A stretch of 64,000 bases of DNA from assembly GCA_963667575.2 (NCBI GenBank), contig CAXXHY010000015.1:310001-374000 (forward strand), written 5' to 3'. The stretch's first letter is position 1; each line of letters begins with the position of its first letter. Below, piece by piece: positions 44,117 through 52,304 of the stretch. Made by a program: the position numbers and the translations under genes. This DNA comes from G963665495 sp963667575 (GTDB lineage Bacteria; Desulfobacterota; Desulfovibrionia; Desulfovibrionales; Desulfovibrionaceae). The notes under the pieces were generated by a model. The model searched no databases. It was not told the DNA's origin and worked only from the letters and a program-made list of their open reading frames with translations.

Positions 44117-45256
44117 ATGGCGGATCATTCGGCCACCAAATACGCCTCGGCGGAACGTGCGGACCGAGAGGCAATCGAATCAAGTTACAAACAGATTTCC
44201 GAACACCTTTGCGCGGATCTGATAAACCTGTTCCCGCTTCCCCTGCTGGTACTGAACACGCACAGGCAGATTGTGCTGTGCAACAAAGCGTTCATGGACC
44301 TGCTCGGAAAACATGATCTCATGGATTTTCTCGGCATGCGTCCGGGGGAGGCGCTGCATTGCGTTTATGCGGAAAATGAAATCAACGGCTGCGGCACCTG
44401 CGAGTACTGCAGCAAGTGCAATATGCTCCAGGCAATCCTGGAATCCATGCGCGATCAGAAAACGACCCAATACGATTGCCAGCTTTTGCAATCCTCTGAC
44501 GGCGCGATCAAGGCTAAGGACCTGCGTGTCTATGTCTCGCCCCTGCATATGGGGGATGAGCCGCACTACATCCTCACCGCGTACGACATTGGCGATGAAA
44601 AAAGACGCCGTATCCTTGAAAAAATATTTTTTCATGATCTGCTGAATACGGCAGGAGGGGCAAGAGGACTGGTGGATCTGGCCTATGAAGAAGGCCCCCA
44701 GGAATTCAAGGATCTGCTGGGAACCGTACGCGACGCGCTCTTTGGTCTGGTGGACGAAATCCTGAAGCAAAAACAGCTTCTGGACATAGAAAACGGGGAT
44801 TACCAGTACTCCGAACTCACCCTGCAGGGCCTGGAACTGCTCATGAACGTGGCCGACGATTATCAGCGGAACCCGAATTTCATGGGCAAACTTGTCGAAA
44901 TCCAGATGGACAGCGAAAACCTGGCCATCAGAACCGACTTTACGCTCCTGAAACGCGTTCTGGGAAACATGCTCAAAAACGCTCTGGAGGCCACCCCCAA
45001 CGGGCAGACCGTCCGCCTCGGCCTGAAACGGCAGGAGAACAAGGCCAGATTCTGGGTCCACAATCCCAAAGGCATGGCCCCGGAAGTCCAACTGCAGGTT
45101 TTCAAACGTTCCTTTTCCACCAAAGGCAAGGGGCGCGGACTGGGAACCTATTCCATCAAATTGCTGACGGAAAATTTTTTGAAAGGCAACGTGGGTTTTT
45201 ACTCCAATGAAACGGACGGCACCACCTTCTGGGTGGATCTGCCCATCAAGGAGTAG
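44117..45256 (+). CDS. PAS-domain histidine kinase with Cys cluster
   Basis: 379 residues from ATG at 44117 (CCAGGAG 8 bases upstream). PAS domain about 25-165, containing a dense cysteine cluster (NGCGTCEYCSKCNM near 97-110). A short H box follows (IFFHDLLNTAGGARGLVDLA, His near 177) and then an ATPase domain with N box (GNMLKNALEATPNG), G1 (FWVHNPKGM), and G2 (STKGKGRGLGTYSIKLL). No membrane span, so cytoplasmic. The Cys cluster could sense redox state or metal. The response regulator partner is not adjacent; the next gene on the other strand is CheW-like. Confidence 0.88.
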   Translation: MADHSATKYASAERADREAIESSYKQISEHLCADLINLFPLPLLVLNTHRQIVLCNKAFMDLLGKHDLMDFLGMRPGEALHCVYAENEINGCGTCEYCSKCNMLQAILESMRDQKTTQYDCQLLQSSDGAIKAKDLRVYVSPLHMGDEPHYILTAYDIGDEKRRRILEKIFFHDLLNTAGGARGLVDLAYEEGPQEFKDLLGTVRDALFGLVDEILKQKQLLDIENGDYQYSELTLQGLELLMNVADDYQRNPNFMGKLVEIQMDSENLAIRTDFTLLKRVLGNMLKNALEATPNGQTVRLGLKRQENKARFWVHNPKGMAPEVQLQVFKRSFSTKGKGRGLGTYSIKLLTENFLKGNVGFYSNETDGTTFWVDLPIKE

Positions 45257-45295
45257 AATCCGGAAGCCTCACCGGACGCCTGGACCAAGCAAGAA

Positions 45296-45322
45296 CGGCC
45301 GCGCCCCCATGGGACGCGGCCG
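45296..45322. terminator. bidirectional terminator between convergent genes
   Basis: 8-bp arms cggccgcg / cgcggccg with an 11-nt loop that can add further C-G pairs, followed by atttattg on the plus strand. It sits between the PAS kinase and CheW stops. Confidence 0.75.
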
Positions 45323-45349
45323 CATTTATTGTATTATGTGCCGATGGGA

Positions 45350-45889
45350 TCAGGCTGATGCCTGCGCGGGTTCTTCCGCCACAGACGGCTGGTGCCCCCC
45401 GGTTCCTTCGAACTCGCCCAGTGCTTCCAGTTCTTCCGTGGAAAACACCTTGTCGATATCCAGGATGAGAATAAATTTACCCTCGTGCTTGCCGATGCCG
45501 CGGATGAAATCGGTGCGAATACTGGTTCCCATCTTGGGCGGGTTGTCTATTTTGTCGCTTTCCATTTCTAGAACTTCCTTTACGGAATCCGCCATTGCTC
45601 CGAGCACTGCGATATCTTCATCACCCCGTTTGATTTCCATGATCACGATACGCGTATTCAGGGTGACCTCTCCCTTGTCCATGCCGAACTTCAGACGGAG
45701 GTCTATCACAGGTACGGCATTGCCGCGCACGTTGACAACGCCGAGCATGAATTTGGGGGTTTGGGGAATCCGGGTTATTTCGGTCATATCGAGTATTTCC
45801 CGAACAGAGTAGATGTCCAGGGCAAAATACTCGTCTTCAAGAGTCAACGTTAAAAATCGTTCCGTGCCGGACTGCTTTGTATCACTCAT
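45350..45889 (-). CDS. cheW: CheW chemotaxis coupling protein
   Basis: 179 residues from ATG at 45889, chosen for GAGGAGG 6 bases upstream; a 38-codon upstream extension has no site. The CheW fold is clear: FLTLTLEDEYFALDIYSVRE, ILDMTEITRIPQTPKFMLGV, VNVRGNAVPVIDLRLKFGM and FILILDIDKVFSTEELE. CheW links CheA kinase to receptors. The C-terminal tail (GGHQPSVAEEPAQASA) is unstructured. No cheA or receptor gene is in the window, so this is a stand-alone CheW. Confidence 0.95.
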   Translation of the reverse strand: MSDTKQSGTERFLTLTLEDEYFALDIYSVREILDMTEITRIPQTPKFMLGVVNVRGNAVPVIDLRLKFGMDKGEVTLNTRIVIMEIKRGDEDIAVLGAMADSVKEVLEMESDKIDNPPKMGTSIRTDFIRGIGKHEGKFILILDIDKVFSTEELEALGEFEGTGGHQPSVAEEPAQASA

Positions 45890-46110
45890 ATGCCCTCCTC
45901 GAGCAGTTAGTTCGCTCAGGTGAACTATACTGCGAGCCCATTCGGCCCCCCCTGTCCACGGAGCGTTTTCCAACCATTCCGGACAGGAACCTGTGCAATT
46001 CATTCAATCGCCCCGGATTTAACCGGTTTACTCTTTCAGATCATACTGGAATAAGAAGCAATAGGCAATTCAAAGACGGAAATCTTCCGAAACTTTTCCC
46101 TGCCGCGCAC

Positions 46111-47121
46111 TCAGCTGGTGCAGGAATTGTCCAAAAATTGTTCCGCAAAATGACAGGCTACCAGATGCCGGCCTCCCTCAGGAGTCTCGATCTGCCGGAG
46201 AAGCGGTTCATCCTGGCTGCAGCGTTGTTCCGCAAAGGGACAGCGCGTGTGAAAACGGCAGCCTGCGGGCGGATTGCGGGGCGAGGGCACCTCGCCGCTC
46301 AAGGCGCGCTTGCAGTGGGCCCGGTGCGGCTGCGGAACAGGGATGGCAGCGATAAGCGCCTGAGTGTAGGGATGCAGAGGCCGGCGGTACAACTCCCTGG
46401 CCGAAGCCGTTTCCACCATCTTACCCAGATACATGACGCCAATGGTGTCGGAAACATGTTTGACCACGGCCAGATCATGCGCGATGAACACATAGGCCAG
46501 GCCGAATTCCCTTTGCAGGTCCAGCAGCAGATTCAAAATCTGCGACTGAATGGAAACATCCAGGGCGGAAACGGGCTCGTCGCAAAACACCAGCTTTGGC
46601 TGCAGCGCAATGGCGCGTCCGATGCCGATACGCTGGCGTTGTCCCCCGGAAAACTCATGGGGGAAACGATCCGCGGCGCTTTGCGGCAGTCCCACCACGT
46701 CCAGAAGTTCGCGCACCCTTTTGCGCCGCTCGCTCGGTGATCCAACATTATGAATAATATAGGGTTCTTCGAGAATCTGCCCCACGGTCCAGCGGGAATT
46801 CATGGATTCGCAGGGGTCCTGAAAGATCATCTGCATGTCCCGGCGAATGACGCGCATGTTCTTTTTATCCAGATCGCGCAATTTCCAGCCGTCAAAGATG
46901 ATCTCCCCGTCCGTTGGTTCGTCGAGTCGGAGAATCGCTTTGGTCAGCGTGGATTTGCCGCAGCCGGACTCTCCCACCAGGCCGAAAGTTTCGCCCGGAT
47001 TCACTTCAAAGGAAATACCGTCCACGGCATACACCGTGGCGACTTTACGAAAAAGCAGCCCCCCGTAGATCGGGTAATGTTTTTTCAGGTTGCGAATGCT
47101 CAGCAGGGGCTTGTCGCTCAT
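46111..47121 (-). CDS. peptide ABC transporter ATPase (OppF/DppF type)
   Basis: 336 residues. Walker A GLVGESGCGKSTLTKAIL, signature EFSGGQRQRIGIGRAIA, Walker B KLVFCDEPVSALD, and the C-terminal cysteine motif of OppF/DppF (PPAGCRFHTRCPFAEQRC), which binds an Fe-S centre in some homologs. It overlaps the OppD-type gene by 4 bases. It forms a heterodimer that powers the yej-type permease encoded upstream. Confidence 0.93.
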   Translation of the reverse strand: MSDKPLLSIRNLKKHYPIYGGLLFRKVATVYAVDGISFEVNPGETFGLVGESGCGKSTLTKAILRLDEPTDGEIIFDGWKLRDLDKKNMRVIRRDMQMIFQDPCESMNSRWTVGQILEEPYIIHNVGSPSERRKRVRELLDVVGLPQSAADRFPHEFSGGQRQRIGIGRAIALQPKLVFCDEPVSALDVSIQSQILNLLLDLQREFGLAYVFIAHDLAVVKHVSDTIGVMYLGKMVETASARELYRRPLHPYTQALIAAIPVPQPHRAHCKRALSGEVPSPRNPPAGCRFHTRCPFAEQRCSQDEPLLRQIETPEGGRHLVACHFAEQFLDNSCTS

Positions 47122-48137
47122 ACGCCGCCCTCCGCCTCGTCAAGTTTTCCCTGTTGCGCGAGCCTGCAGGCGGAAAAATGCCCTGGAGCGACTTCCCGCA
47201 ATTCCGCGCTCCCGGTGCCGCAAGTCTCCGAATGACAGGAGCAGCGCGTATTGAACCGGCAGCCGGATGTTATGGCGCCGATTTCCGGGACCATGCCCGC
47301 CATTGTGGGCAGCGGGGTCTTGGGCTCGCTATCGATACGGGGAATGCATGAAAGCAGCCCGCGGGTGTAGGGATGGCGGGGATTGGCGTAAATGGAATCC
47401 ACGTCGGCCTGTTCCATGACTTTCCCCGAATACATGACCATCACCCTGTCGCAGATTTCCGCCACCACGCCCAGATCATGGGTAATGAAAATCAGGGCCA
47501 TGCCCATCTCCTCCTGCAGCTGATGCATAAGCTCGAGGATCTGGGCCTGCACGGTCACGTCCAGGGCCGTGGTGGGCTCATCGGCAATGAGTATGTCCGG
47601 ACGACAGGCCAGAGCCATGGCGATCATCACCCTCTGGCGGATACCGCCGGAAAGCTGGTGCGGATATTCCTGCAACCGGCGCGCCGGAGAAGGAATCCCG
47701 ACCTTGGCCAGCATGTCCTGACTGGCTTCCCGGACCTCCTTGCGGCCCATTTCCGGAAAATGCAGATGGTAGGACTCGGCCAGCTGCTTGCCGATTTTCT
47801 GCACCGGATTCAGGGCGGTCATGGGTTCCTGAAAGATCATACCGATGCGCTTGCCGCGTATCCGGCGCATTTTGGAGGGCTTGAGCTTCAGAAGATCCTG
47901 GCCTTCCAGCAGCACCTCGCCCGCGTATATCTGCCCGGCGGGCTTGGGCAGAAGCCGCAGCACCGCCAGGCAGGTCACACTCTTTCCACAGCCCGATTCT
48001 CCCACGATTCCCAGGGTTTCGCCCTTGCGTATGCTGAAGCTGACGTCTTCAACAACACGCAGGGAACAGGACTGCGTATCGAATCCCGCAGAGAGGTTTC
48101 TGACCTCCAGAACAGGGGCTTGGGTTGAATCGTTCAT
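47118..48137 (-). CDS. peptide ABC transporter ATPase (OppD/DppD type)
   Basis: 339 residues. Walker A GIVGESGCGKSVTCLAVLRL, signature QLSGGIRQRVMIAMALA, Walker B ILIADEPTTALDVT and the C-terminal cysteine motif (TSGCRFNTRCSCHSETC). It overlaps both neighbours by 4 bases (ATGA). In E. coli YejF is one fused double ATPase; here the two halves are separate genes. Confidence 0.93.
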   Translation of the reverse strand: MNDSTQAPVLEVRNLSAGFDTQSCSLRVVEDVSFSIRKGETLGIVGESGCGKSVTCLAVLRLLPKPAGQIYAGEVLLEGQDLLKLKPSKMRRIRGKRIGMIFQEPMTALNPVQKIGKQLAESYHLHFPEMGRKEVREASQDMLAKVGIPSPARRLQEYPHQLSGGIRQRVMIAMALACRPDILIADEPTTALDVTVQAQILELMHQLQEEMGMALIFITHDLGVVAEICDRVMVMYSGKVMEQADVDSIYANPRHPYTRGLLSCIPRIDSEPKTPLPTMAGMVPEIGAITSGCRFNTRCSCHSETCGTGSAELREVAPGHFSACRLAQQGKLDEAEGGV

Positions 48138-49930
48138 TTTCTCCTGAACTCATCCGCGATGATAGTCTTAGGAGGAAAGCTCTTGCCGTCTTCCATGGCA
48201 TCCCTGGTTTCCTGTTCGGCTTTCTTGTCCAGCCAGAACAATCCGCCCGTGGTTCCCAGCAATCCGAAGGCCTCCTCGGACAACTTGGTGGCCGGTACCT
48301 CGGGCAATTTCCAGTAGCGCCAATAGGCGACCCGGAAATACGGCACCGTGAACGTGGGAATATAGGCGCCGTCATCAAACACTTTCTGCTGAATCTGACA
48401 GGCCAGCTCACATTTTTTCTTTTCGTCGAACTCGTTGCGGTAGGTGTCGATCAGCTTGTCCATCTCCGGGTCGGCCGTGTTGGAGAAGTTGTTGGTCTGC
48501 GGCTTGTGGGCGTTGTCCGAATGATACTGCCCGTAATACTGCGGCCTGTAAGAGGCGCTCCAGCCGGACCAGGCGATCTGATGCTTTTTCTCCAGCATTT
48601 TCTTGAAAGCCGCGTTGGGGTCCAGAAGCTGCAGCTCGAGGTCGATGCCAGCTTTCTTGGCTTCGTCCTTGAGCACCAGCAGACGCTCCGTATGGTGAGG
48701 CTGGCCGTAAGTCACCGTGGCCACCAGTCGCTGGCCGTCCTTGACGCGGATACCGTCCGGACCGCGCTGCCCCCATCCTGCCTTGGTCAGGTATTCGTCG
48801 GCCTTTTTCAGGTCGAACTCGCGAGCCCTGATCTTGTCATTGGTGTATTCGCCATAGCCTTCGCTGTTGGTGTTGGCGCGTTCGTAATCGCCCCGCAGGA
48901 CGTTTTGGATGACCTTGTGAATGTTCATGGCGTAGGAAAAGCCCAAACGGACGTTGATGTCCTTGAACAGCGGATCGTCCTGATTCAGCCACATGCCCAT
49001 GTCCACCTGCGGGCAGTCGTTGTAGAACCAGAGTTTGTCGATATAGCCTTTGTCGTAATAATCGCCGGTGGCCTTTTCATGCCAGAATGCGGGCGCGGTG
49101 ATGGGAAAGGAATCGAATTTGCCCTTCAGGAAATGCTCGTAGGCGATATCCATGTCTCTGATAACGCTGAAGCGGATCTTGTCCACGTTGAAACGATGCT
49201 TGTTGTAGAGTTTGTCCTTGCCCCACCAGTCTTTTTTGCGTTCCAGAGTGATGAAACGTCCCTTCTTGATCTTGGTGATGTCGTACGGTCCGGTATTGGG
49301 GGGAATCTTCCAGTTGTAGTCGCGGACGAACTTGTCGTCGAGTTTGTAAAAATGGCGCGGCATGGGAGACAGGCCGTAGTAGTAATGCAGCTCTTTGTGG
49401 CTCTTGGGATGTTTTCCCACCACCGCGATGGTGTAGTCGTCGTACTTGATAACCTTGTCGAACTGTTCGGTATAATACTGGTTATACCAAGGGGCTACGA
49501 TAAATTTGGAACGCATGAACTCCAGCGTGAAAATATAATCATCCGCGGTGACGGGCTCGCCATCGGACCAGCGGGCATCCGGATCCAGCTTGTAATAAAC
49601 GGTTTTATTGTCATCACCGTAGGCCCAGTGAGTGGCCAGTGACGGAATGATGTTGCCGGTGTTGGGATGAATATCCGTCAGCCCCATGTCCAGCCCGCGC
49701 ATGACTCCCGCGAAACTGCTGTTGGAGTCTGGTCCCACGATGCGAAGGGTCAAAGGAAAAGACATGAAAAATGTCCGGTAGGTGCCACCCTTCTGTGCGT
49801 CGGGCGAGGCCCAACTGGGGTCTGTCTCGTTGGTCAGCCATTCCAGATTGTCCGGAAGTTTTTCCTGCGCCGCGGCGGCAACAGGAACGAGCAGCAACAG
49901 ACAGAACAACAGGGACAAGACGATTCGCAT
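48134..49930 (-). CDS. yejA: YejA-type extracellular solute-binding protein (family 5)
   Basis: 598 residues from ATG at 49930 (AGGGGG upstream), which opens a signal peptide (MRIVLSLLFCLLLLVPVAAA). Family 5 binding-protein features include WLTNETDPSWASPDAQKGGT near the N-terminus, YYKLDPDARWSDGEPVTADD and the large C-terminal lobe. YejA in enterobacteria binds oligopeptides and microcin C. It delivers substrate to YejB/YejE at the inner membrane. The match to YejA is stronger than to OppA/DppA in the WLTNETDPSW region. Confidence 0.88.
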   Translation of the reverse strand: MRIVLSLLFCLLLLVPVAAAAQEKLPDNLEWLTNETDPSWASPDAQKGGTYRTFFMSFPLTLRIVGPDSNSSFAGVMRGLDMGLTDIHPNTGNIIPSLATHWAYGDDNKTVYYKLDPDARWSDGEPVTADDYIFTLEFMRSKFIVAPWYNQYYTEQFDKVIKYDDYTIAVVGKHPKSHKELHYYYGLSPMPRHFYKLDDKFVRDYNWKIPPNTGPYDITKIKKGRFITLERKKDWWGKDKLYNKHRFNVDKIRFSVIRDMDIAYEHFLKGKFDSFPITAPAFWHEKATGDYYDKGYIDKLWFYNDCPQVDMGMWLNQDDPLFKDINVRLGFSYAMNIHKVIQNVLRGDYERANTNSEGYGEYTNDKIRAREFDLKKADEYLTKAGWGQRGPDGIRVKDGQRLVATVTYGQPHHTERLLVLKDEAKKAGIDLELQLLDPNAAFKKMLEKKHQIAWSGWSASYRPQYYGQYHSDNAHKPQTNNFSNTADPEMDKLIDTYRNEFDEKKKCELACQIQQKVFDDGAYIPTFTVPYFRVAYWRYWKLPEVPATKLSEEAFGLLGTTGGLFWLDKKAEQETRDAMEDGKSFPPKTIIADEFRRK

Positions 49931-49988
49931 AGGGTATTTCCCCCTTGGTTGGAGTATGGCGTGGCCTGAGGCCATCCGCCGGTAAAAA

Positions 49989-51038
49989 CTATTCATAGGT
50001 CGTGTACTTTTTCGGATCCACGGCTTCCCTGATGGCTTCGCCGATAAAGGTAACCATCACCAGTACGCAGACCATGACCGTCACCACGGACCAGACAATC
50101 CAGGTGGCGTTCAGGTTCTCCGTTCCCTCCTTGAGCAGCCCTCCCCAGCTGGGGCTTCCGGGAGGCAGACCAAAGCCCAGGTAGTCCAGCGAAGTGAGAC
50201 TGACAATGCCGCTGGAAATGGAAAAGGGAATGAAGGTGACTATCAGCGAAAGCGTGTTGGGCAGAATATGGCGGAAAATGATCCGTGCGTTGCCCGCCCC
50301 GAGTGCTTTTGCCGCCATCACGTACTCCCTGGCCTTTTCCTTGTAAGTGGCCGTACGCATGTACCAGGTCATGGAAGTCCAGCCGAAAATGATCATGATC
50401 GCCAGCAGCGTAATGAAGTTGGGCACCATGATGGAGGCGATGATGATGATGACGTACAATATGGGAATATTGGACCAGATTTCGATAAGTCGCTGAAAGA
50501 ACAGATCGAACAAGCCGCCGGTGTAGCCCATCAGACAACCGATGCCCACTCCGACGAGATAGTTTCCAAGCAGCAGGCAGAAAGAAAAGGCCATGGCGAT
50601 GCGGAATCCGTACACCACCAGGGCCAGAATATCGCGACCGGCGGAATCCGTGCCCAGAAAATGCTCCCTCTCGAAATGGGGCGGATACGGCGGATACCCG
50701 TACTTAGCGTCCAGGTCCGATTCCGTCGGACTGTAGGGCACCAGGGGCATGACAACGAAATTGTCCGTATCCTCTTTGGCAAACAGTTTTTTGAGCGCCC
50801 GGTAGTTGGTCTCATATTTGTAATCCAGGCCAAAGGTCGTCCCCGGAATCACATCACTGAAAACAGGAAACAGGTACTCCCCGTCATAGCGTACCAGCAG
50901 CGCCTTGTTGTTGATGAACAGTTCGGCGCCCAGGGACAACAGGAGGATCACGGCCAGCAAGATGCTCGAATAGTAGCCGCGCCGTATGGAGCGGAAGCGT
51001 TTGAATCTGCGCCTGGCAAGAGGAGTGAAAAAAGGCAT
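49989..51038 (-). CDS. yejE: YejE-type peptide permease
   Basis: 349 residues from ATG at 51038 (AGGA upstream). The N-terminus, LARRRFKRFRSIRRGYYSSI, is the YejE signature; it is followed by a membrane span, a long periplasmic loop (VPYSPTESDLDAKYGYPPYP), and the BPD_transp_1 domain with the EAA-like loop YVMAAKALGAGNARIIFRHI. Membrane subunit paired with YejB. Confidence 0.92.
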   Translation of the reverse strand: MPFFTPLARRRFKRFRSIRRGYYSSILLAVILLLSLGAELFINNKALLVRYDGEYLFPVFSDVIPGTTFGLDYKYETNYRALKKLFAKEDTDNFVVMPLVPYSPTESDLDAKYGYPPYPPHFEREHFLGTDSAGRDILALVVYGFRIAMAFSFCLLLGNYLVGVGIGCLMGYTGGLFDLFFQRLIEIWSNIPILYVIIIIASIMVPNFITLLAIMIIFGWTSMTWYMRTATYKEKAREYVMAAKALGAGNARIIFRHILPNTLSLIVTFIPFSISSGIVSLTSLDYLGFGLPPGSPSWGGLLKEGTENLNATWIVWSVVTVMVCVLVMVTFIGEAIREAVDPKKYTTYE

Positions 51039-51058
51039 CCGTAAGGTCCTGTTTCCGT

Positions 51059-52081
51059 TTATTTGAACTGCACGCGCGGATCCACCATGGCCACGCACAG
51101 ATCCGACAAAATATTGCCTATGAGAAAAAGCAGAGAGGATATTACCAGCGTTCCCATGACCACCGGATAATCACGCTCTATGACCGAATCAATGCCCAGA
51201 AGCCCAAGTCCTTCGATATTGAAGACTTTTTCTATCAGGAACGACCCTGTCAAAATAATCGAAATATTGTTTCCAAAGTGTGTGGCCAGGGGAACCAGAC
51301 TGTTGCGCAGCGCATGCTTGAAAATGGCCCCGCGAAAGGAAAGGCCCTTGGCCATGGCCGTTCGTACGTAGTCTGTGGCCAGGTTGTCCAGTACGGAATT
51401 CTTCATCAGCAGGGTCATTACGGCGAAGCTGCCTGCCATATACGAGATCAGCGGCAGAATCGAATGATACAGCACGTCCCAGACCTGCCCCCAGAAGGTC
51501 AGGTCGTCGAATTCATCGCTGACGAATCCGCTGAGGGGGAAAATGTCCCATTGAGACGCGAACAGAACCAGCAGCCCAATGCCTACCACGTAGTTGGGAA
51601 TGGCATAGCCTGCGAATACGAGGGTGGAAGTGAGATTGTCCACCAGTTTGCCGTGGCGCAAAGCCTTGATCAGCCCCAGCGGTATGCAGACCAGGTAGGT
51701 CAGCAGCATGGTGGCCAGACCGTAATAGACTGAAATGGGCATGCGTTCGGCAATGAGATCCCAGACGGGCTCGCCGTAGCGGGTCGAATAGCCCAGGTCC
51801 AGATGCAGCACCTTCCAGAGCCATTCGCCGTAGCTGACCAGCACGGGCTTGTCGAAACCGTAGTACTCCTTGAGCTCATCAAGTTGATCCTCAGAAAGCG
51901 ATCCGCCGCCAAGACCATTGTTCATCTGCTGGGACATTTCGCTGGCCATGTTGCGGCTCTGGGCGATATAGCGCTCCACCGGTCCGCCGGGCACAAAGCG
52001 GGTGATAACGAAAACGACAAGGGTTATCCCCAAAAAGGTAGGAATTATCAGCAGTAAGCGTCGTAGAAAGTATGCAGTCAT
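51059..52081 (-). CDS. yejB: YejB-type peptide permease
   Basis: 340 residues; starts MTAYFLRRLLLIIPTFLGIT and has the family start hallmark plus the typical long periplasmic insertion (about 40-110). The EAA loop is YVRTAMAKGLSFRGAIFKHA. First gene of the operon yejB-yejE-yejA-oppD-oppF. Its first codons face the hybrid kinase gene across a 223-bp spacer. Confidence 0.93.
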   Translation of the reverse strand: MTAYFLRRLLLIIPTFLGITLVVFVITRFVPGGPVERYIAQSRNMASEMSQQMNNGLGGGSLSEDQLDELKEYYGFDKPVLVSYGEWLWKVLHLDLGYSTRYGEPVWDLIAERMPISVYYGLATMLLTYLVCIPLGLIKALRHGKLVDNLTSTLVFAGYAIPNYVVGIGLLVLFASQWDIFPLSGFVSDEFDDLTFWGQVWDVLYHSILPLISYMAGSFAVMTLLMKNSVLDNLATDYVRTAMAKGLSFRGAIFKHALRNSLVPLATHFGNNISIILTGSFLIEKVFNIEGLGLLGIDSVIERDYPVVMGTLVISSLLFLIGNILSDLCVAMVDPRVQFK

Positions 52082-52304
52082 ACACCTTCAGCCATGTGGT
52101 TACCGTTTCGTTCGGACAAAGTATTTATAAAATCACTCAGGGGCTTTGGCAACCCGGACCAATATATCTCCATCCGGGCCGTCTTGGCACTAGAGCACAT
52201 CAAGTAAAAATGATATGCAATTCTACGTCATATGTAGTAACCTGGATAATTTTTCGTCAATTATCATTGGGCCCACGGTCCGCATGCCATTTGGGAGCTT
52301 CCTT

